Part shown: positions 15,521 through 25,014 of the stretch, piece by piece | Position numbering within the stretch: position 1 is the first letter of the stretch | Layout of the letters: every line of letters begins with the position of its first letter | DNA from: an uncultured Acetatifactor sp. | Lineage (GTDB): Bacteria > Bacillota > Clostridia > Lachnospirales > Lachnospiraceae | NCBI GenBank assembly: GCA_910588225.1 | Contig: CAJUQT010000014.1 | Coordinates: forward strand, 18,829 to 82,828 | DNA: 64,000 bases | Direction of reading: 5' to 3' | Translations under genes and position numbers: made by a program | Notes under the pieces: generated by a model | Database searches by the model: none | What the model was told of the DNA's origin: nothing | What the model saw: the letters and a program-made list of their open reading frames with translations, nothing else

Positions 15521-16414
15521 TCATACTTCCTTCCGGAACCGGCTGGGCGTGGTCCCAAATTTCTTCTTGAATAATCTGTTGAAATTTGACAGATTGTCAA
15601 ATCCGGTCTGCTCCGCAATCTGCAGCACTGTGTCACTGCTGTTCCGCAACGCATGTGCCGCTTTCTCCAGGCGAAATCTAATCAGATACCCGGAGAATCC
15701 ATATCCTGTAGCTTCCTTAAACCAACGCATAAAGTGGCTTTCGCTGTAGCCGCATTCGGCCGCCAGGTCTCTGATCGTCAGCCTCCTGTCATAATCCCTT
15801 TCCATCCTGGCCAACACCATCTTCAGCTTTTCCACGTGTTCTTTCTCCACCATTCCGTCTTTCCGTTCAACCCCCTGCTGAAACAGTACGGAAAACATAA
15901 GAAGCAATCTGCCCTTTACCCCCAGCTCATATCCCGCGGGTCTGGAAGCGCACAGGCGGTCCGCAGCATTCAGATACGCCGACACTTCTCCATGCAGCGG
16001 ATTTTCTCTGCCCACACGGACAGGCAGCTGTATTTTCCCACTGGCCATAGGCTGCAGATATTTCTGTGAACAGATATCAATATGGTTCCCGCTCAGAAAG
16101 CTCAAATCAAAAATAATATTTTCATATTCCATCCGTTCCCCCTCTATGCTCTGCAGCCCATGGATCCGCCCGGGCATTATCAGAAAAATGTCTCCCTCCG
16201 CTGCCGTGAACGCATCATAATTCACCTGAACAATCCCCTTCCCACGCTTTACATAGATGATTTCCACGCTGTCCTGCCAGTGCAGCGGCACAAAAGTAAA
16301 ATCCGTCGGAATGGTACAGGGATACACATTAAATGCAAACATTGTATCAGAATGTCTCTTCGTCTCATAATAGGCAGACCCGCTGATTTCATTTCGATTC
16401 TCAATCTTCTTCAT
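15521..16414 (-). CDS. AraC family transcriptional regulator with cupin sensor domain
   Basis: A 297-residue regulator. The N-terminal cupin-like domain (residues ~25–130, with HWQDSVEIIYVKRGKG and GDIFLIMPGRIHGL) is a likely sugar or glycoside sensor. The C-terminal AraC domain has LTIRDLAAECGYSESHFMRW and VLQIAEQTGFDNLSNFNRLF, ending GTTPSRFRKE. The ATG at 16414 is preferred over an in-frame GTG at 16423, because AGGCAGGTG before the ATG would overlap the GTG. It is divergent from glycogen phosphorylase, 138 bp away, so it might act on that gene; there is no direct evidence for this. Confidence 0.9.
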   Translation of the reverse strand: MKKIENRNEISGSAYYETKRHSDTMFAFNVYPCTIPTDFTFVPLHWQDSVEIIYVKRGKGIVQVNYDAFTAAEGDIFLIMPGRIHGLQSIEGERMEYENIIFDLSFLSGNHIDICSQKYLQPMASGKIQLPVRVGRENPLHGEVSAYLNAADRLCASRPAGYELGVKGRLLLMFSVLFQQGVERKDGMVEKEHVEKLKMVLARMERDYDRRLTIRDLAAECGYSESHFMRWFKEATGYGFSGYLIRFRLEKAAHALRNSSDTVLQIAEQTGFDNLSNFNRLFKKKFGTTPSRFRKEV

Positions 16415-16452
16415 AGTATTCACCTGCCTTTCCCATTCCTAATATGATAGAA

Positions 16453-16480
16453 TTGTACTATATTTTGATGGTATTATACA
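16453..16480 (+). promoter_or_regulatory. Candidate promoter of glycogen phosphorylase
   Basis: TTGTAC (16453–16458) and TATACA (16475–16480) with a 16-bp spacer in the 138-bp divergent region, about 70 bp before the start codon. Confidence 0.5.
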
Positions 16481-16552
16481 AGAATTATTTCCAGATATAT
16501 GGTAAAAATGAAAATATCTTGTATGTGTTTCATAGGGAAAGGAGACTTCGAA

Positions 16553-18817
16553 ATGGCAGAGATAGAAACCATCTTAACCGAATTATGTAAAAAAGATCTG
16601 GATACTTGCACTTACGAAGAAATCTATACAGCGCTGCTTCATTTTGTGGAGGCAGAAAGCGCAAAACGCGTTACACCTGTCAGCGGACGTAAGCTTTACT
16701 ATATTTCCGCTGAATTCTTAATCGGAAAATTATTGAGCAATAATCTCATCAACCTGGGACTTTACGACCAGGTAAAATCCTGCCTGGAGGCACACGGCAA
16801 ATCCATGACGGAACTTGAAGAAATAGAGCCGGAGCCCAGCCTGGGCAACGGAGGCCTGGGCAGGCTGGCTGCCTGCTTCCTGGATTCTGTGGCCACCCTG
16901 AATCTTCCCGGAGACGGCATAGGCCTCAGATATCACTGCGGTCTGTTCCATCAGAACTTCACCCATCGCCTGCAGGATGAGACTCCTGATTTCTGGCTGG
17001 GAGAGCATGACTGGGCAGAGAAAACAGACATTACCTACACGGTATCCCTGGCGGGCAAGGATTACACTGCCAGGCTTTACCGAATCGCTGTCACAGGATA
17101 TGAAGGCCGCACCAATTACCTGAACCTGTTCGACCTGGACAGCGTTGACAGTTCCTGTATCGGAGACGGCATCAGCTTTGACAAATCTGACATAGCAAAG
17201 AACCTGACGCTGTTCCTTTACCCGGACGACAGCGACGATGCCGGACGTCTTCTGCGGATTTACCAGCAGTATCTGATGGTCAGTGCCGGCGCACAGATGA
17301 TTCTGGAAGAATGCACAAAACGCGGCAGTAATCTCCATGACCTGTACAATTATGCCGCCGTTCAGATCAACGATACGCACCCTTCCATGGTCATTCCGGA
17401 ATTAATCCGCCTCTTGTGTGCGAAGGGTATCGCATTTGAAGAAGCTGTGGAAATCGTCACCAAAGTCTGCGCCTACACAAATCATACGATCCTGGCGGAA
17501 GCGCTGGAGAAATGGCCCAGACACTATCTGAACGAAGTCGTACCGCAGCTGATGCCTGTCATTGAAAAGCTGGATGCCCTTGTCCGCTCGAAGACAGCAG
17601 ACAAATCCGCCGCCATCATTGATGACAATGACCTTGTGCATATGGCTCACATGGACATCCACTTCACGCACAGCACCAACGGCGTGGCAGCCCTGCACAC
17701 AGAAATTCTAAAAGACAGTGAGCTGAACCATTTTTACAGGCTCTATCCGGAAAAATTTAATAATAAAACCAACGGAATCACATTCCGCAGATGGCTTCTG
17801 AAATGTAATCCGGAACTTACCGCTTTTATCGAAAGCCTCATAGGACCGGGCTTCAAAAAAGACGCTTCCGACCTGGAGAAACTGGCGGCCTTCACAGAAG
17901 ACGAAAATGTACTGCGCCGTCTGGCTGCCATCAAGCAGGACAACAAAAAAGCGCTGGCCCATTGGCTGAAAAACACACAGAATATTACTGTCAATCCCGA
18001 CAGTCTCTTCGCCATTCAGTCCAAGAGACTGCATGAATACAAGCGTCAGCAGCTGAATCTTTTATACCTGATTCACCAGTATTTTGAAATCAAGGCCGGA
18101 CATCTGCCCGGCACACCGCTGACCGCCGTTTTCGGCGCCAAAGCTGCCCCCGCCTACACCGTCGCAAAGGATATTATCCATGCGCTGCTGGTGCTGTCGG
18201 CAGTTATCGCCGATGACCCGGAAGTGTCAAAGTGGCTGCAGATTGTCTTTATTGAGAATTACAATGTCACTGCCGCCGAGAAAATGATTCCGGCCTGTGA
18301 CCTCTCAGAACAGATCAGCCTTGCTTCCAAAGAAGCCTCCGGCACAGGCAACATGAAATTCATGCTGAACGGCGCACTGACCCTTGGCACTATGGACGGC
18401 GCAAATGTGGAAATCGCCGAGGCCGTAGGCCAGGAGAATATCTATATCTTTGGGGAGAGCAGCGCCCAGGTTATCCGCAGGTATCGTCACGGCGACTATT
18501 GTGCCCGGGAATGGTATGACATTGATTCCAATATACGCAGGGCAGTAAATTTTCTCACCGGCAGCGAAATGCTGGCCCGTGGCAGCCGGGATCATCTGGG
18601 ACGTCTCCAGAATGAGCTGATTCAGAAGGACTGGTTCCAGACCCTGCCTGACTTTAACGCCTACCTGGTCCGCAAGAGTCAGGCGCTGGCCGACTATGCA
18701 CTAAACCCTCTGGACTGGACCAGGAGAGCTCTGGTCAATATCAGTAAGGCCGGATTCTTCTCTTCAGACCGCACCATTGCGGAATATAACCATGATATCT
18801 GGCATCTGGGTATCTAA
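16553..18817 (+). CDS. glgP: Glycogen/starch/alpha-glucan phosphorylase
   Basis: A 754-residue GT35 enzyme that releases glucose 1-phosphate from alpha-1,4-glucans using pyridoxal phosphate. Landmarks in order: KLYYISAEFLIGKLLSNNL, EPEPSLGNGGLGRLAACFLD, INDTHPSMVIPELIRLL, NKTNGITFRRWL, and the PLP/phosphate region EASGTGNMKFMLNGALTLG. The size fits the shorter bacterial group. The start at 16553 is chosen because AAAGGAGA precedes it and AEIETILTELC begins the conserved protein; an upstream in-frame ATG at 16499 lacks a site. No other glycogen gene is adjacent. A stem-loop follows at 18828. Confidence 0.94.
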   Translation: MAEIETILTELCKKDLDTCTYEEIYTALLHFVEAESAKRVTPVSGRKLYYISAEFLIGKLLSNNLINLGLYDQVKSCLEAHGKSMTELEEIEPEPSLGNGGLGRLAACFLDSVATLNLPGDGIGLRYHCGLFHQNFTHRLQDETPDFWLGEHDWAEKTDITYTVSLAGKDYTARLYRIAVTGYEGRTNYLNLFDLDSVDSSCIGDGISFDKSDIAKNLTLFLYPDDSDDAGRLLRIYQQYLMVSAGAQMILEECTKRGSNLHDLYNYAAVQINDTHPSMVIPELIRLLCAKGIAFEEAVEIVTKVCAYTNHTILAEALEKWPRHYLNEVVPQLMPVIEKLDALVRSKTADKSAAIIDDNDLVHMAHMDIHFTHSTNGVAALHTEILKDSELNHFYRLYPEKFNNKTNGITFRRWLLKCNPELTAFIESLIGPGFKKDASDLEKLAAFTEDENVLRRLAAIKQDNKKALAHWLKNTQNITVNPDSLFAIQSKRLHEYKRQQLNLLYLIHQYFEIKAGHLPGTPLTAVFGAKAAPAYTVAKDIIHALLVLSAVIADDPEVSKWLQIVFIENYNVTAAEKMIPACDLSEQISLASKEASGTGNMKFMLNGALTLGTMDGANVEIAEAVGQENIYIFGESSAQVIRRYRHGDYCAREWYDIDSNIRRAVNFLTGSEMLARGSRDHLGRLQNELIQKDWFQTLPDFNAYLVRKSQALADYALNPLDWTRRALVNISKAGFFSSDRTIAEYNHDIWHLGI

Positions 18818-18827
18818 AACGTACAGC

Positions 18828-18860
18828 AAATCGGCGCACCTTCTGCAGATGCGCCGATTT
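18828..18860 (+). terminator. Stem-loop after glycogen phosphorylase
   Basis: Perfect 11-bp stem AAATCGGCGCA / TGCGCCGATTT with an 11-base loop, 10 bp after the stop codon. The T-run is only three bases, so termination strength is uncertain. Confidence 0.65.
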
Positions 18861-18924
18861 GTCATAACTGTCTGAACGGATGGTTGCCGCGGTTTGCCAT
18901 ACAAAAGTACAACAGCATTCTGTC

Positions 18925-18952
18925 TTGACTTTTCCTGAAAAATGGATAATAC
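18925..18952 (+). promoter_or_regulatory. Promoter of the AraC-type gene at 19009
   Basis: TTGACT (18925–18930) and TAATAC (18947–18952), 16-bp spacer, about 57 bp before the start codon. Confidence 0.65.
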
Positions 18953-19008
18953 TAGCACTGTAAAGGTACGTATCAAATCCCAAAATATCAAACAGGCAGG
19001 AAAGAAAA

Positions 19009-19851
19009 ATGAACCGAATCTCTTATGTCGGATATGACGCTGCTCATCCGGCAGATTTCAGATATGATATTCCGGAAGGTTTTCATAATTATTTACTGGT
19101 ACTCACCACTACACCTGCTCTTTTCCGTGTCAGCGGCGTCACCTCGGAATACCCGGCCCATACGGCCATCCTGTATCCTCCGTATCACGCCATCTGGTAT
19201 GGCGCTGCCGGAAAACAATACGGAAATCACTGGATTCGTTTCTCTTCTGACGAATCTTTTGTCACAAAATTTCCCCAGTACGCCGTGCCTTTTTCCGTTT
19301 CAGACCCGGAGTATTGTCGCAGCCTCTTTCAGCTTCTGACCTGGGAGGCCTCCCAGATGATCACACCGCTCAGAGGCGGTGCCGATTCCGATACGGTTTC
19401 TCCTGCCAGGAAGAAAAATCCCAGCTGGCTTCATCCTGTTTCTTCCGAAACAAATCTCATCATTTCCCAGCTGCTCAGAATTCTTTTTTATAAATTGTAT
19501 GACGACCTGATGAATACAGAGGGCTCCTTCCATGATCACGAGCTGCTGGCACTGCGCCGTAAAATTTCCGCCGCGCCGCAGCTGCCCTGGAATACCTCCG
19601 ATATGGCCAAAGAACTGCACATCAGCGTAGGTCATCTGCAGCTTATCTATAAGCAGAAATTCGGCATTTCCTGTATGGATGATGTAATCAGCTTCCGTCT
19701 GTTCAGGGCGAGAGACCTGCTGACCTACACCACACACAGTGTTGCAGAAATAGCAGCCCAATGCGGCTATAACAACACGGAACATTTCTGCCGTCAGTTC
19801 CGCAAAAATACAGGACTTACCCCGGGGCAATATCGAAAACGCAGTTCCTGA
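19009..19851 (+). CDS. AraC family transcriptional regulator
   Basis: A 280-residue regulator. The N-terminal part is an AraC-type ligand-binding region (NYLLVLTTTPALFRV, AILYPPYHAIWYG) that probably binds a small molecule; the DNA-binding domain occupies the last ~100 residues (SDMAKELHISVGHLQLIYKQ, VAEIAAQCGYNNTEHFCRQF, GLTPGQYRKR). It converges on the GH3 gene, with 67 bp between stop codons, so it may belong to the xylan region as a second regulator. Ligand unknown. Confidence 0.9.
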   Translation: MNRISYVGYDAAHPADFRYDIPEGFHNYLLVLTTTPALFRVSGVTSEYPAHTAILYPPYHAIWYGAAGKQYGNHWIRFSSDESFVTKFPQYAVPFSVSDPEYCRSLFQLLTWEASQMITPLRGGADSDTVSPARKKNPSWLHPVSSETNLIISQLLRILFYKLYDDLMNTEGSFHDHELLALRRKISAAPQLPWNTSDMAKELHISVGHLQLIYKQKFGISCMDDVISFRLFRARDLLTYTTHSVAEIAAQCGYNNTEHFCRQFRKNTGLTPGQYRKRSS

Positions 19852-19918
19852 TCTGCGTGATATCTCCCGACAGGTAAGTCCTCATTGCCTTATCCGGCTG
19901 TCGCCTTGTATAAATGTT

Positions 19919-22006
19919 CTATGAATTGTTCACAGAAATCACCATAGGCTTCATTCCCGTCAATTCCTCCGTCCTCGCATCCGGCTGCCCAAAGCCCACA
20001 TATAATTTGTAAGCGCCTCCGGGATTGAATCTCTCTCCATTTTCGTTCACTACAGTAAACGCCCGTGCGTCAATGGGCAATTCTGCCGTTACAGTTTCCT
20101 CTGCCTTTACAGCAATCCTCTTAAAAGCACACAACTGCGGATTGGGAACAGCAAATGTGGAATCCTCGGCTTTAATGTATACCTGCACAATCTCATCCGT
20201 ATCACATATTCCCTCATTTTTCACGGTTACTGTCACATTGCCGTTCCTGAAAGCAGCGTCCTTCAGCACTGTCTTCCCATAATTCAGTCCAAATCCAAAG
20301 GGATACTGGGCTTTGCGTTCCATATAGCGGTAGGTTCTCCCCTTCATGGAATAATCTGTGAACTCCGGAAGCTCTTCCAGCGTCTCATAGAAAGTCACCG
20401 GAAGCTTTCCGAACGCAGACATCTCACCGAACAGCATTTTAGCTGCTGCTTTTCCGCCCTGAGCACCGGGATACCACAGCTGGACCACGGCATTAAAATG
20501 TTCGCTGGCATAGCCCATATCGATATCGCTTCCCGCACACATGCAGAGAATCACCGGTTTCCCACATTCCGCCATAGCCTCCATCAGAGCAAGCTGTGAA
20601 TCCGGAAGCTTCAGAGATATCTTATCCCCTGAGGCATACTGATTGCTTCTGTCGCCTTCTTCTCCCTCCAGACTTTCATCCAGCCCCAGACACAGGATAA
20701 CCACATCGCTGTGTTCCGCCACAATCCTGGCCTCGGATATCCTGTCGTGGCGGTGACTTAATCCTTCTGTCTTTTCTCCGGCCAGTTTAGCGCCGACAGA
20801 ATAAAGAATCCGGATGTCTTCTCCCACATATTGACGTATTCCGTCCAGAATTGTTATATACTCCGTGGCTGTCCCGTAATAATTTCCGATTAAAGCAGTC
20901 CTGCTGTCCGCATTGGGGCCAACCACTCCTATGGTGTGCAGTCTCTCCCTCCGCAGCGGAAGAATACCGTCATTTTTCAGAAGGACAAAGCTTTCTGCCG
21001 CAGCCTTTTCCGCCAATGCCAGATGCTCTCTGCACTCCACCTTCTCATAGGGAATATTGTCGTACTCTGTCTCTTCGAATAATCCCAGCAAATATCTGGT
21101 AGTGAACAGTCTCACAGCCGCCTCCGTGATGGCATCTTCTGTGACAAGCCCTTTCTCATACGCACTCATCATATGAATATAAGTATTTCCACAGTTCACA
21201 TCGCATCCGGCGTTCAATGCCATGGCCGCAGACTCTTCCGCGGTATCAGTTACCCCATGATGCGTATGGAAATCTCTGATCGCCCAGCAGTCTGACACAA
21301 AATGTCCCTGGAACTCCCATTTCCCCCGCAGAATATCCTGAATCAGCGTTTTGCTGCCGCAGCAGGGTTCGCCGTTGGTACGGTTATAGGCTCCCATCAC
21401 AGCCTCTACCTCCGCCTCCTTCACCAGCGCTTCAAATGCCGGCAGATAGGTCTCTTCCATATCCTTTGCCGTGGCCTGAGCATCGAATTCATGTCTCAGT
21501 CCCTCCGGTCCCGAATGTACGGCAAAATGCTTAGCACAGGCAGCCGCCTTCATCACAGGTCCGTCTCCCTGAAGGCTCTTCACAAATCTCACACCCAGTC
21601 TGGAAGTAAGATAAGGGTCTTCCCCGTATGTCTCATGTCCCCTTCCCCACCTGGGATCCCGGAAAATATTTACATTCGGCGCCCAGAAGGTCAGTCCCTT
21701 ATAGATATCCCTGTCCCCCTGTCCGGAATAGGCATTGTATTTTGCCCTTCCTTCCTCTGCAATCACTTCCGCAATATCAGACACCAGCTCTTCGTCAAAT
21801 GCCGCTCCCATGCCGATGGCCTGGGGAAATACTGTGGCCTGCCCGGCTCTTGCAACTCCGTGAAGCGCCTCGTTCCACCAATTATAGGCCGGTATTCCCA
21901 GCCGCTCGATAGCCGGGGCATCATACCGCAGCTGGGACGCTTTTTCTTCCAACGTCATTTTTGAGACCAGCTCTCTCGCCTTTTTTCCTGCTTCTGCTCT
22001 GTCCAT
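19919..22006 (-). CDS. GH3 beta-glycosidase, likely beta-xylosidase
   Basis: A 695-residue glycoside hydrolase family 3 enzyme. The N-terminal barrel has NWWNEALHGVARAG, FWAPNVNIFRDPRWGRG, ETYGEDPYLTSRLG and KHFAVHSGPEGLRHEFDA; the nucleophile Asp is in GHFVSDCWAIRDFHTHHGVT. A second alpha/beta domain (VVGPNADS) and a fibronectin-III-like C-terminal domain (VTVTVKNEG, VQVYIKAED) follow. The SDCWAIRDF pattern and the context next to alpha-glucuronidase favour xylo-oligosaccharide cleavage; specificity is inferred. No signal peptide is seen, so it acts in the cytoplasm on imported oligomers. The start at 22006 has GGAGG upstream. It is the last gene of the aldouronate operon. Confidence 0.9.
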   Translation of the reverse strand: MDRAEAGKKARELVSKMTLEEKASQLRYDAPAIERLGIPAYNWWNEALHGVARAGQATVFPQAIGMGAAFDEELVSDIAEVIAEEGRAKYNAYSGQGDRDIYKGLTFWAPNVNIFRDPRWGRGHETYGEDPYLTSRLGVRFVKSLQGDGPVMKAAACAKHFAVHSGPEGLRHEFDAQATAKDMEETYLPAFEALVKEAEVEAVMGAYNRTNGEPCCGSKTLIQDILRGKWEFQGHFVSDCWAIRDFHTHHGVTDTAEESAAMALNAGCDVNCGNTYIHMMSAYEKGLVTEDAITEAAVRLFTTRYLLGLFEETEYDNIPYEKVECREHLALAEKAAAESFVLLKNDGILPLRRERLHTIGVVGPNADSRTALIGNYYGTATEYITILDGIRQYVGEDIRILYSVGAKLAGEKTEGLSHRHDRISEARIVAEHSDVVILCLGLDESLEGEEGDRSNQYASGDKISLKLPDSQLALMEAMAECGKPVILCMCAGSDIDMGYASEHFNAVVQLWYPGAQGGKAAAKMLFGEMSAFGKLPVTFYETLEELPEFTDYSMKGRTYRYMERKAQYPFGFGLNYGKTVLKDAAFRNGNVTVTVKNEGICDTDEIVQVYIKAEDSTFAVPNPQLCAFKRIAVKAEETVTAELPIDARAFTVVNENGERFNPGGAYKLYVGFGQPDARTEELTGMKPMVISVNNS

Positions 22007-22038
22007 CCTCTTTTTTCCTCCTGAATTTTTCCTATACT

Positions 22039-22151
22039 CGAGTAGGGGAATGCTTTTCTTCCCCTCTACTCGCACGGTCCGCATGCCGCCTTAGCGGCAA
22101 ACTTCCCATTGCGGGCCTGCGCATAAAGAAGGAACCGCCACAGGCGGTTCC
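22039..22151 (-). promoter_or_regulatory. Two stem-loops between the binding protein and GH3 genes
   Basis: Minus-strand mRNA folds into two hairpins. The first is GGAACCGCC / GGCGGTTCC (22131–22151) with a 3-base loop, followed by TTCTTTATG, a weak terminator. The second, CGAGTAGAGGGGAA / TTCCCCTACTCG (22039–22072), lies 33 bp before the GH3 start. Such structures often let the binding-protein message accumulate above downstream genes; that role is inferred. Confidence 0.6.
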
Positions 22152-22185
22152 TCCCTCCTCACAGTGTCCTGTGCTCTTCTGTTCT

Positions 22186-23901
22186 TTAATAGCCAAGTAA
22201 AGCTTTATTCTTCTGGAAAATCTCATTGACTCTGTCTAAATAACTCTGCAGGCCCAGGCCTTCCAGTTCCGCCTTGTACTCTTCCCACTGTGTCTCGATA
22301 TCAGCCTGACCCACGATAAATTTCTGGATCCAGGTCTTAGTGGCATCACCCAGCGGTGTGGAAATCAGATTCAGCTCTTCGCTCTCTTCCTCGCTCGGCA
22401 TATAAGGAGGATCAATAGGACGCTCATTCCTGTATTCAAAGATTCTATTATTGAAGTCTCTCTCGCCTTCACTCATTTTTGAGGTCTTCAGCCAGCTGGA
22501 ACCACCGTAAGCAAACATACCGCCGCCGAAACCAAAGTCTACGTTCAACTTCTTCTCCGCACCAGCATTCAGGCCGTTGTAAGTGATACCGGGATCCAGT
22601 TTCACTGTGTCGCCCTCCATGGTATAGGTTTCACCCTCTACACCCCACAGAGACAGCATCTGTCCTTCCGGAGAATACCACAGCCAGTCAACAAAGCGCA
22701 GCATCTTGATGAACCCTTCTTCACCCAGATCATCCAACGCATTCTGTGCAATCATGATACCATTTTCCAGCTTGGAATTCTCCATCTGAGGGAATCCGGC
22801 CGGTCCTCCGGGTACAAGCGCCATATACAGCTCCGCCTCCGGGAAGTTGGCTGTTACATTAGGCGTATAATCGGACAGCTGCTGATAGTTGGCTGTCATG
22901 GCAAAAGACTCACCATTGAAGAACTTTGCTCTTGCTGTGTCATCATCCTGAGAGAAGGATTCGGGATCCAGGATACCTTCCTTCACCAGTTTGTTCAGGA
23001 AAGTCAGATATTCTTTCATGTTGTCCGTAGTATCCGGATAATAGAACTCCAGCTTGTCATGATCAAATTTCAGGGTACTGAAACCCCAGCCTGCAGCGAC
23101 GCCATAGGAAGCTGCGACGATATTCAGCAGACAGTCACCCTTGGAATAATCGGAAATGACATAATCACATCCGGTATACTCTTTTACCTTCTTGCACGCC
23201 TCATAGAAGTCGTCATAAGTCCAGGTCTTCTCCAGCTCTGTAATATCTACACCTGCTGCTTCCCAGACATCTTTTCTGATCATGTAAGCATAGCCGCCGC
23301 CTGCCGCCTCCCAGATACCAGGAAGCTTATAATACTTGCCATTGGCCTGAAGCTGTACCTTCAGATACTGATCGATTCCCCAGTCTTTCACACATTTCTG
23401 GTAATTGGGCATATACTGTACCCAATCAGAAATAGCTACTACCTGGCCGCCGTTTACGTATTGTCCCTCACTGTAAGTCTTGGGGATAATGTAAGGAGAG
23501 TCACCTGAGTTAACCAGCACGGACTTCTTGTCCTCATAATCTGTTCTGGCAATGATGGTCAGGTCAAAGGTTACATTGGTCTTCTCCTCGATGGCAGACC
23601 AGAGTCTCCAGTTTTCCTGATAAGGATAGTTCTCATGATCGGAATACATCATGGAATAAACCACCGGCTCATTGGAATGGAAGGTTACACCCTCGCCATA
23701 AGTATAGTCCAGTTCCCCTTCACTTTCGGTATCTGCCACATCTGTCTTGATCAGTTCCTCAGAACCGCCGGATGAGGCATCCGAATTCCCGGCACCGCTG
23801 TTCTCAGGTGCGGATGAGTTTCCTCCTTCGTCACCGCAGGCTGCCATGGACAGAACCATTGCACCGGCCAGCATCAAAGCCAACACTTTTTTTGCTTTCA
23901 T
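22186..23901 (-). CDS. LplA-type oligosaccharide-binding lipoprotein
   Basis: A 571-residue extracellular solute-binding protein. The signal peptide ends in a lipobox (LSMAAC, Cys22), followed by a Gly/Ser/Asn-rich linker. The mature protein has the large LplA/YtcQ-type fold (PYQENWRLWSAIEEKTNV, AGGGYAYMIRKDVWEAAG, DDTARAKFFNGESFAMT). It is anchored outside the membrane and delivers oligosaccharide to the two permeases encoded upstream. Neighbouring alpha-glucuronidase suggests aldouronates as ligand, as in the Paenibacillus JDR-2 lplA–lplB–ytcP–aguA cluster. The ribosome-binding site is AAAGGAGG. A small hairpin (23935–23956) precedes it. No ATP-binding subunit is in the operon; such systems usually share an MsmX-like ATPase. 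Confidence 0.92.
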   Translation of the reverse strand: MKAKKVLALMLAGAMVLSMAACGDEGGNSSAPENSGAGNSDASSGGSEELIKTDVADTESEGELDYTYGEGVTFHSNEPVVYSMMYSDHENYPYQENWRLWSAIEEKTNVTFDLTIIARTDYEDKKSVLVNSGDSPYIIPKTYSEGQYVNGGQVVAISDWVQYMPNYQKCVKDWGIDQYLKVQLQANGKYYKLPGIWEAAGGGYAYMIRKDVWEAAGVDITELEKTWTYDDFYEACKKVKEYTGCDYVISDYSKGDCLLNIVAASYGVAAGWGFSTLKFDHDKLEFYYPDTTDNMKEYLTFLNKLVKEGILDPESFSQDDDTARAKFFNGESFAMTANYQQLSDYTPNVTANFPEAELYMALVPGGPAGFPQMENSKLENGIMIAQNALDDLGEEGFIKMLRFVDWLWYSPEGQMLSLWGVEGETYTMEGDTVKLDPGITYNGLNAGAEKKLNVDFGFGGGMFAYGGSSWLKTSKMSEGERDFNNRIFEYRNERPIDPPYMPSEEESEELNLISTPLGDATKTWIQKFIVGQADIETQWEEYKAELEGLGLQSYLDRVNEIFQKNKALLGY

Positions 23902-24002
23902 AAATTTCCTCCTTTAAATTTATTTAGTTCTATGGGCAGAGCGTTTCTTCTCTGCCTCCTGAACACATTGTAAAAAGTTCCGTGCACAGTTTCGGCGCAC
24001 AT

Positions 24003-24917
24003 TTATCCCTTAACGGAACCGATCATCATACCCTGTACAAAATATTTCTGCACGAAAGGATAGACACAGATGATGGGCGCCGCTGTCAACACCATACAGC
24101 AGGAGCGTACGTTTGCGGCAATCTGACTGGCTTCCTCGCTGGCCACACCGATTTCCTGGGTACCGGTTGCTCCCATAATAATCTGACGCAGATACAGTGC
24201 CACCGGCCATTTACTCTTCGTATCCAGATACAGGAACGGCCCCCACCAGTTATTCCAGATTCCCACGATATAGAACAGGAACATGGACGCCAGAACCGGT
24301 TTGGACAGAGGAATGATGATTTTGGCAAAAATTCCATAGGCATTCATTCCATCGATGGAAGCCGCTTCCTCCAGTTCTCCCGGAAGTCCCGCAAAGAAGG
24401 ACTTCATAATCAGCACATTGTAGGTACTGATTGCCCCGGGGATAATGATGGCCCACAAAGTGTCACGCATATGCAGGGCCTGTGCGATCAGTACGTAAGA
24501 AGGAATCATACCGCCTGCGAAGAACATGGTAAACACTACAAAAGGTGTAAAAAACTTATTTAACACCAGCCGCTGTTTGGACAAAGGATACGCCAGTATG
24601 GCAGAACCAAACAGAGAAATCAGTGTTCCCAGCACTGCATACACAATTGTATTCTTATAATAGATGAAGAAATCCGGTTTACTCAGAATGACCTCATAAG
24701 TCTTCGTCGTAAACTCCACCGGATAAAAGCTGACCTCTCCGGCATAAATCGCTCTCTCTGAACTGAAAGACTGTGCCACCAGATAGATAAATGGATACAG
24801 GGTGAAGAACACCACTCCAAGCATAATCAGGGTATTGGCTACGATAAAAATTTTATATCCTGTAGACTTTCTTACTTTTACTCCGCTCATTGAGCTGGCT
24901 GATTCTTTCTTAGCCAT
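24003..24917 (-). CDS. Carbohydrate ABC transporter permease (LplC/YtcP type)
   Basis: A 304-residue inner-membrane permease with about six hydrophobic segments. It has the MalG-like EAA loop (LEEAASIDGMNAYGIFAKII) and the end motif FVQKYFVQGMMIGSVKG of the YtcP group. A cytoplasmic N-tail of about 20 residues (SASSMSGVKVRKSTGYK) precedes the first segment. It pairs with the permease at 25015. The ribosome-binding site is AGGAGGTAAAAAAG. Confidence 0.93.
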   Translation of the reverse strand: MAKKESASSMSGVKVRKSTGYKIFIVANTLIMLGVVFFTLYPFIYLVAQSFSSERAIYAGEVSFYPVEFTTKTYEVILSKPDFFIYYKNTIVYAVLGTLISLFGSAILAYPLSKQRLVLNKFFTPFVVFTMFFAGGMIPSYVLIAQALHMRDTLWAIIIPGAISTYNVLIMKSFFAGLPGELEEAASIDGMNAYGIFAKIIIPLSKPVLASMFLFYIVGIWNNWWGPFLYLDTKSKWPVALYLRQIIMGATGTQEIGVASEEASQIAANVRSCCMVLTAAPIICVYPFVQKYFVQGMMIGSVKG

Positions 24918-25014
24918 CTTTTTTACCTCCTGTTTTCAGTTCCGCATCCGCCCGGCTGCCTCTGACATTTGAGAAGCTTTTCCGGACAGATGCTGTTTTC
25001 CACTTCCATATCTG

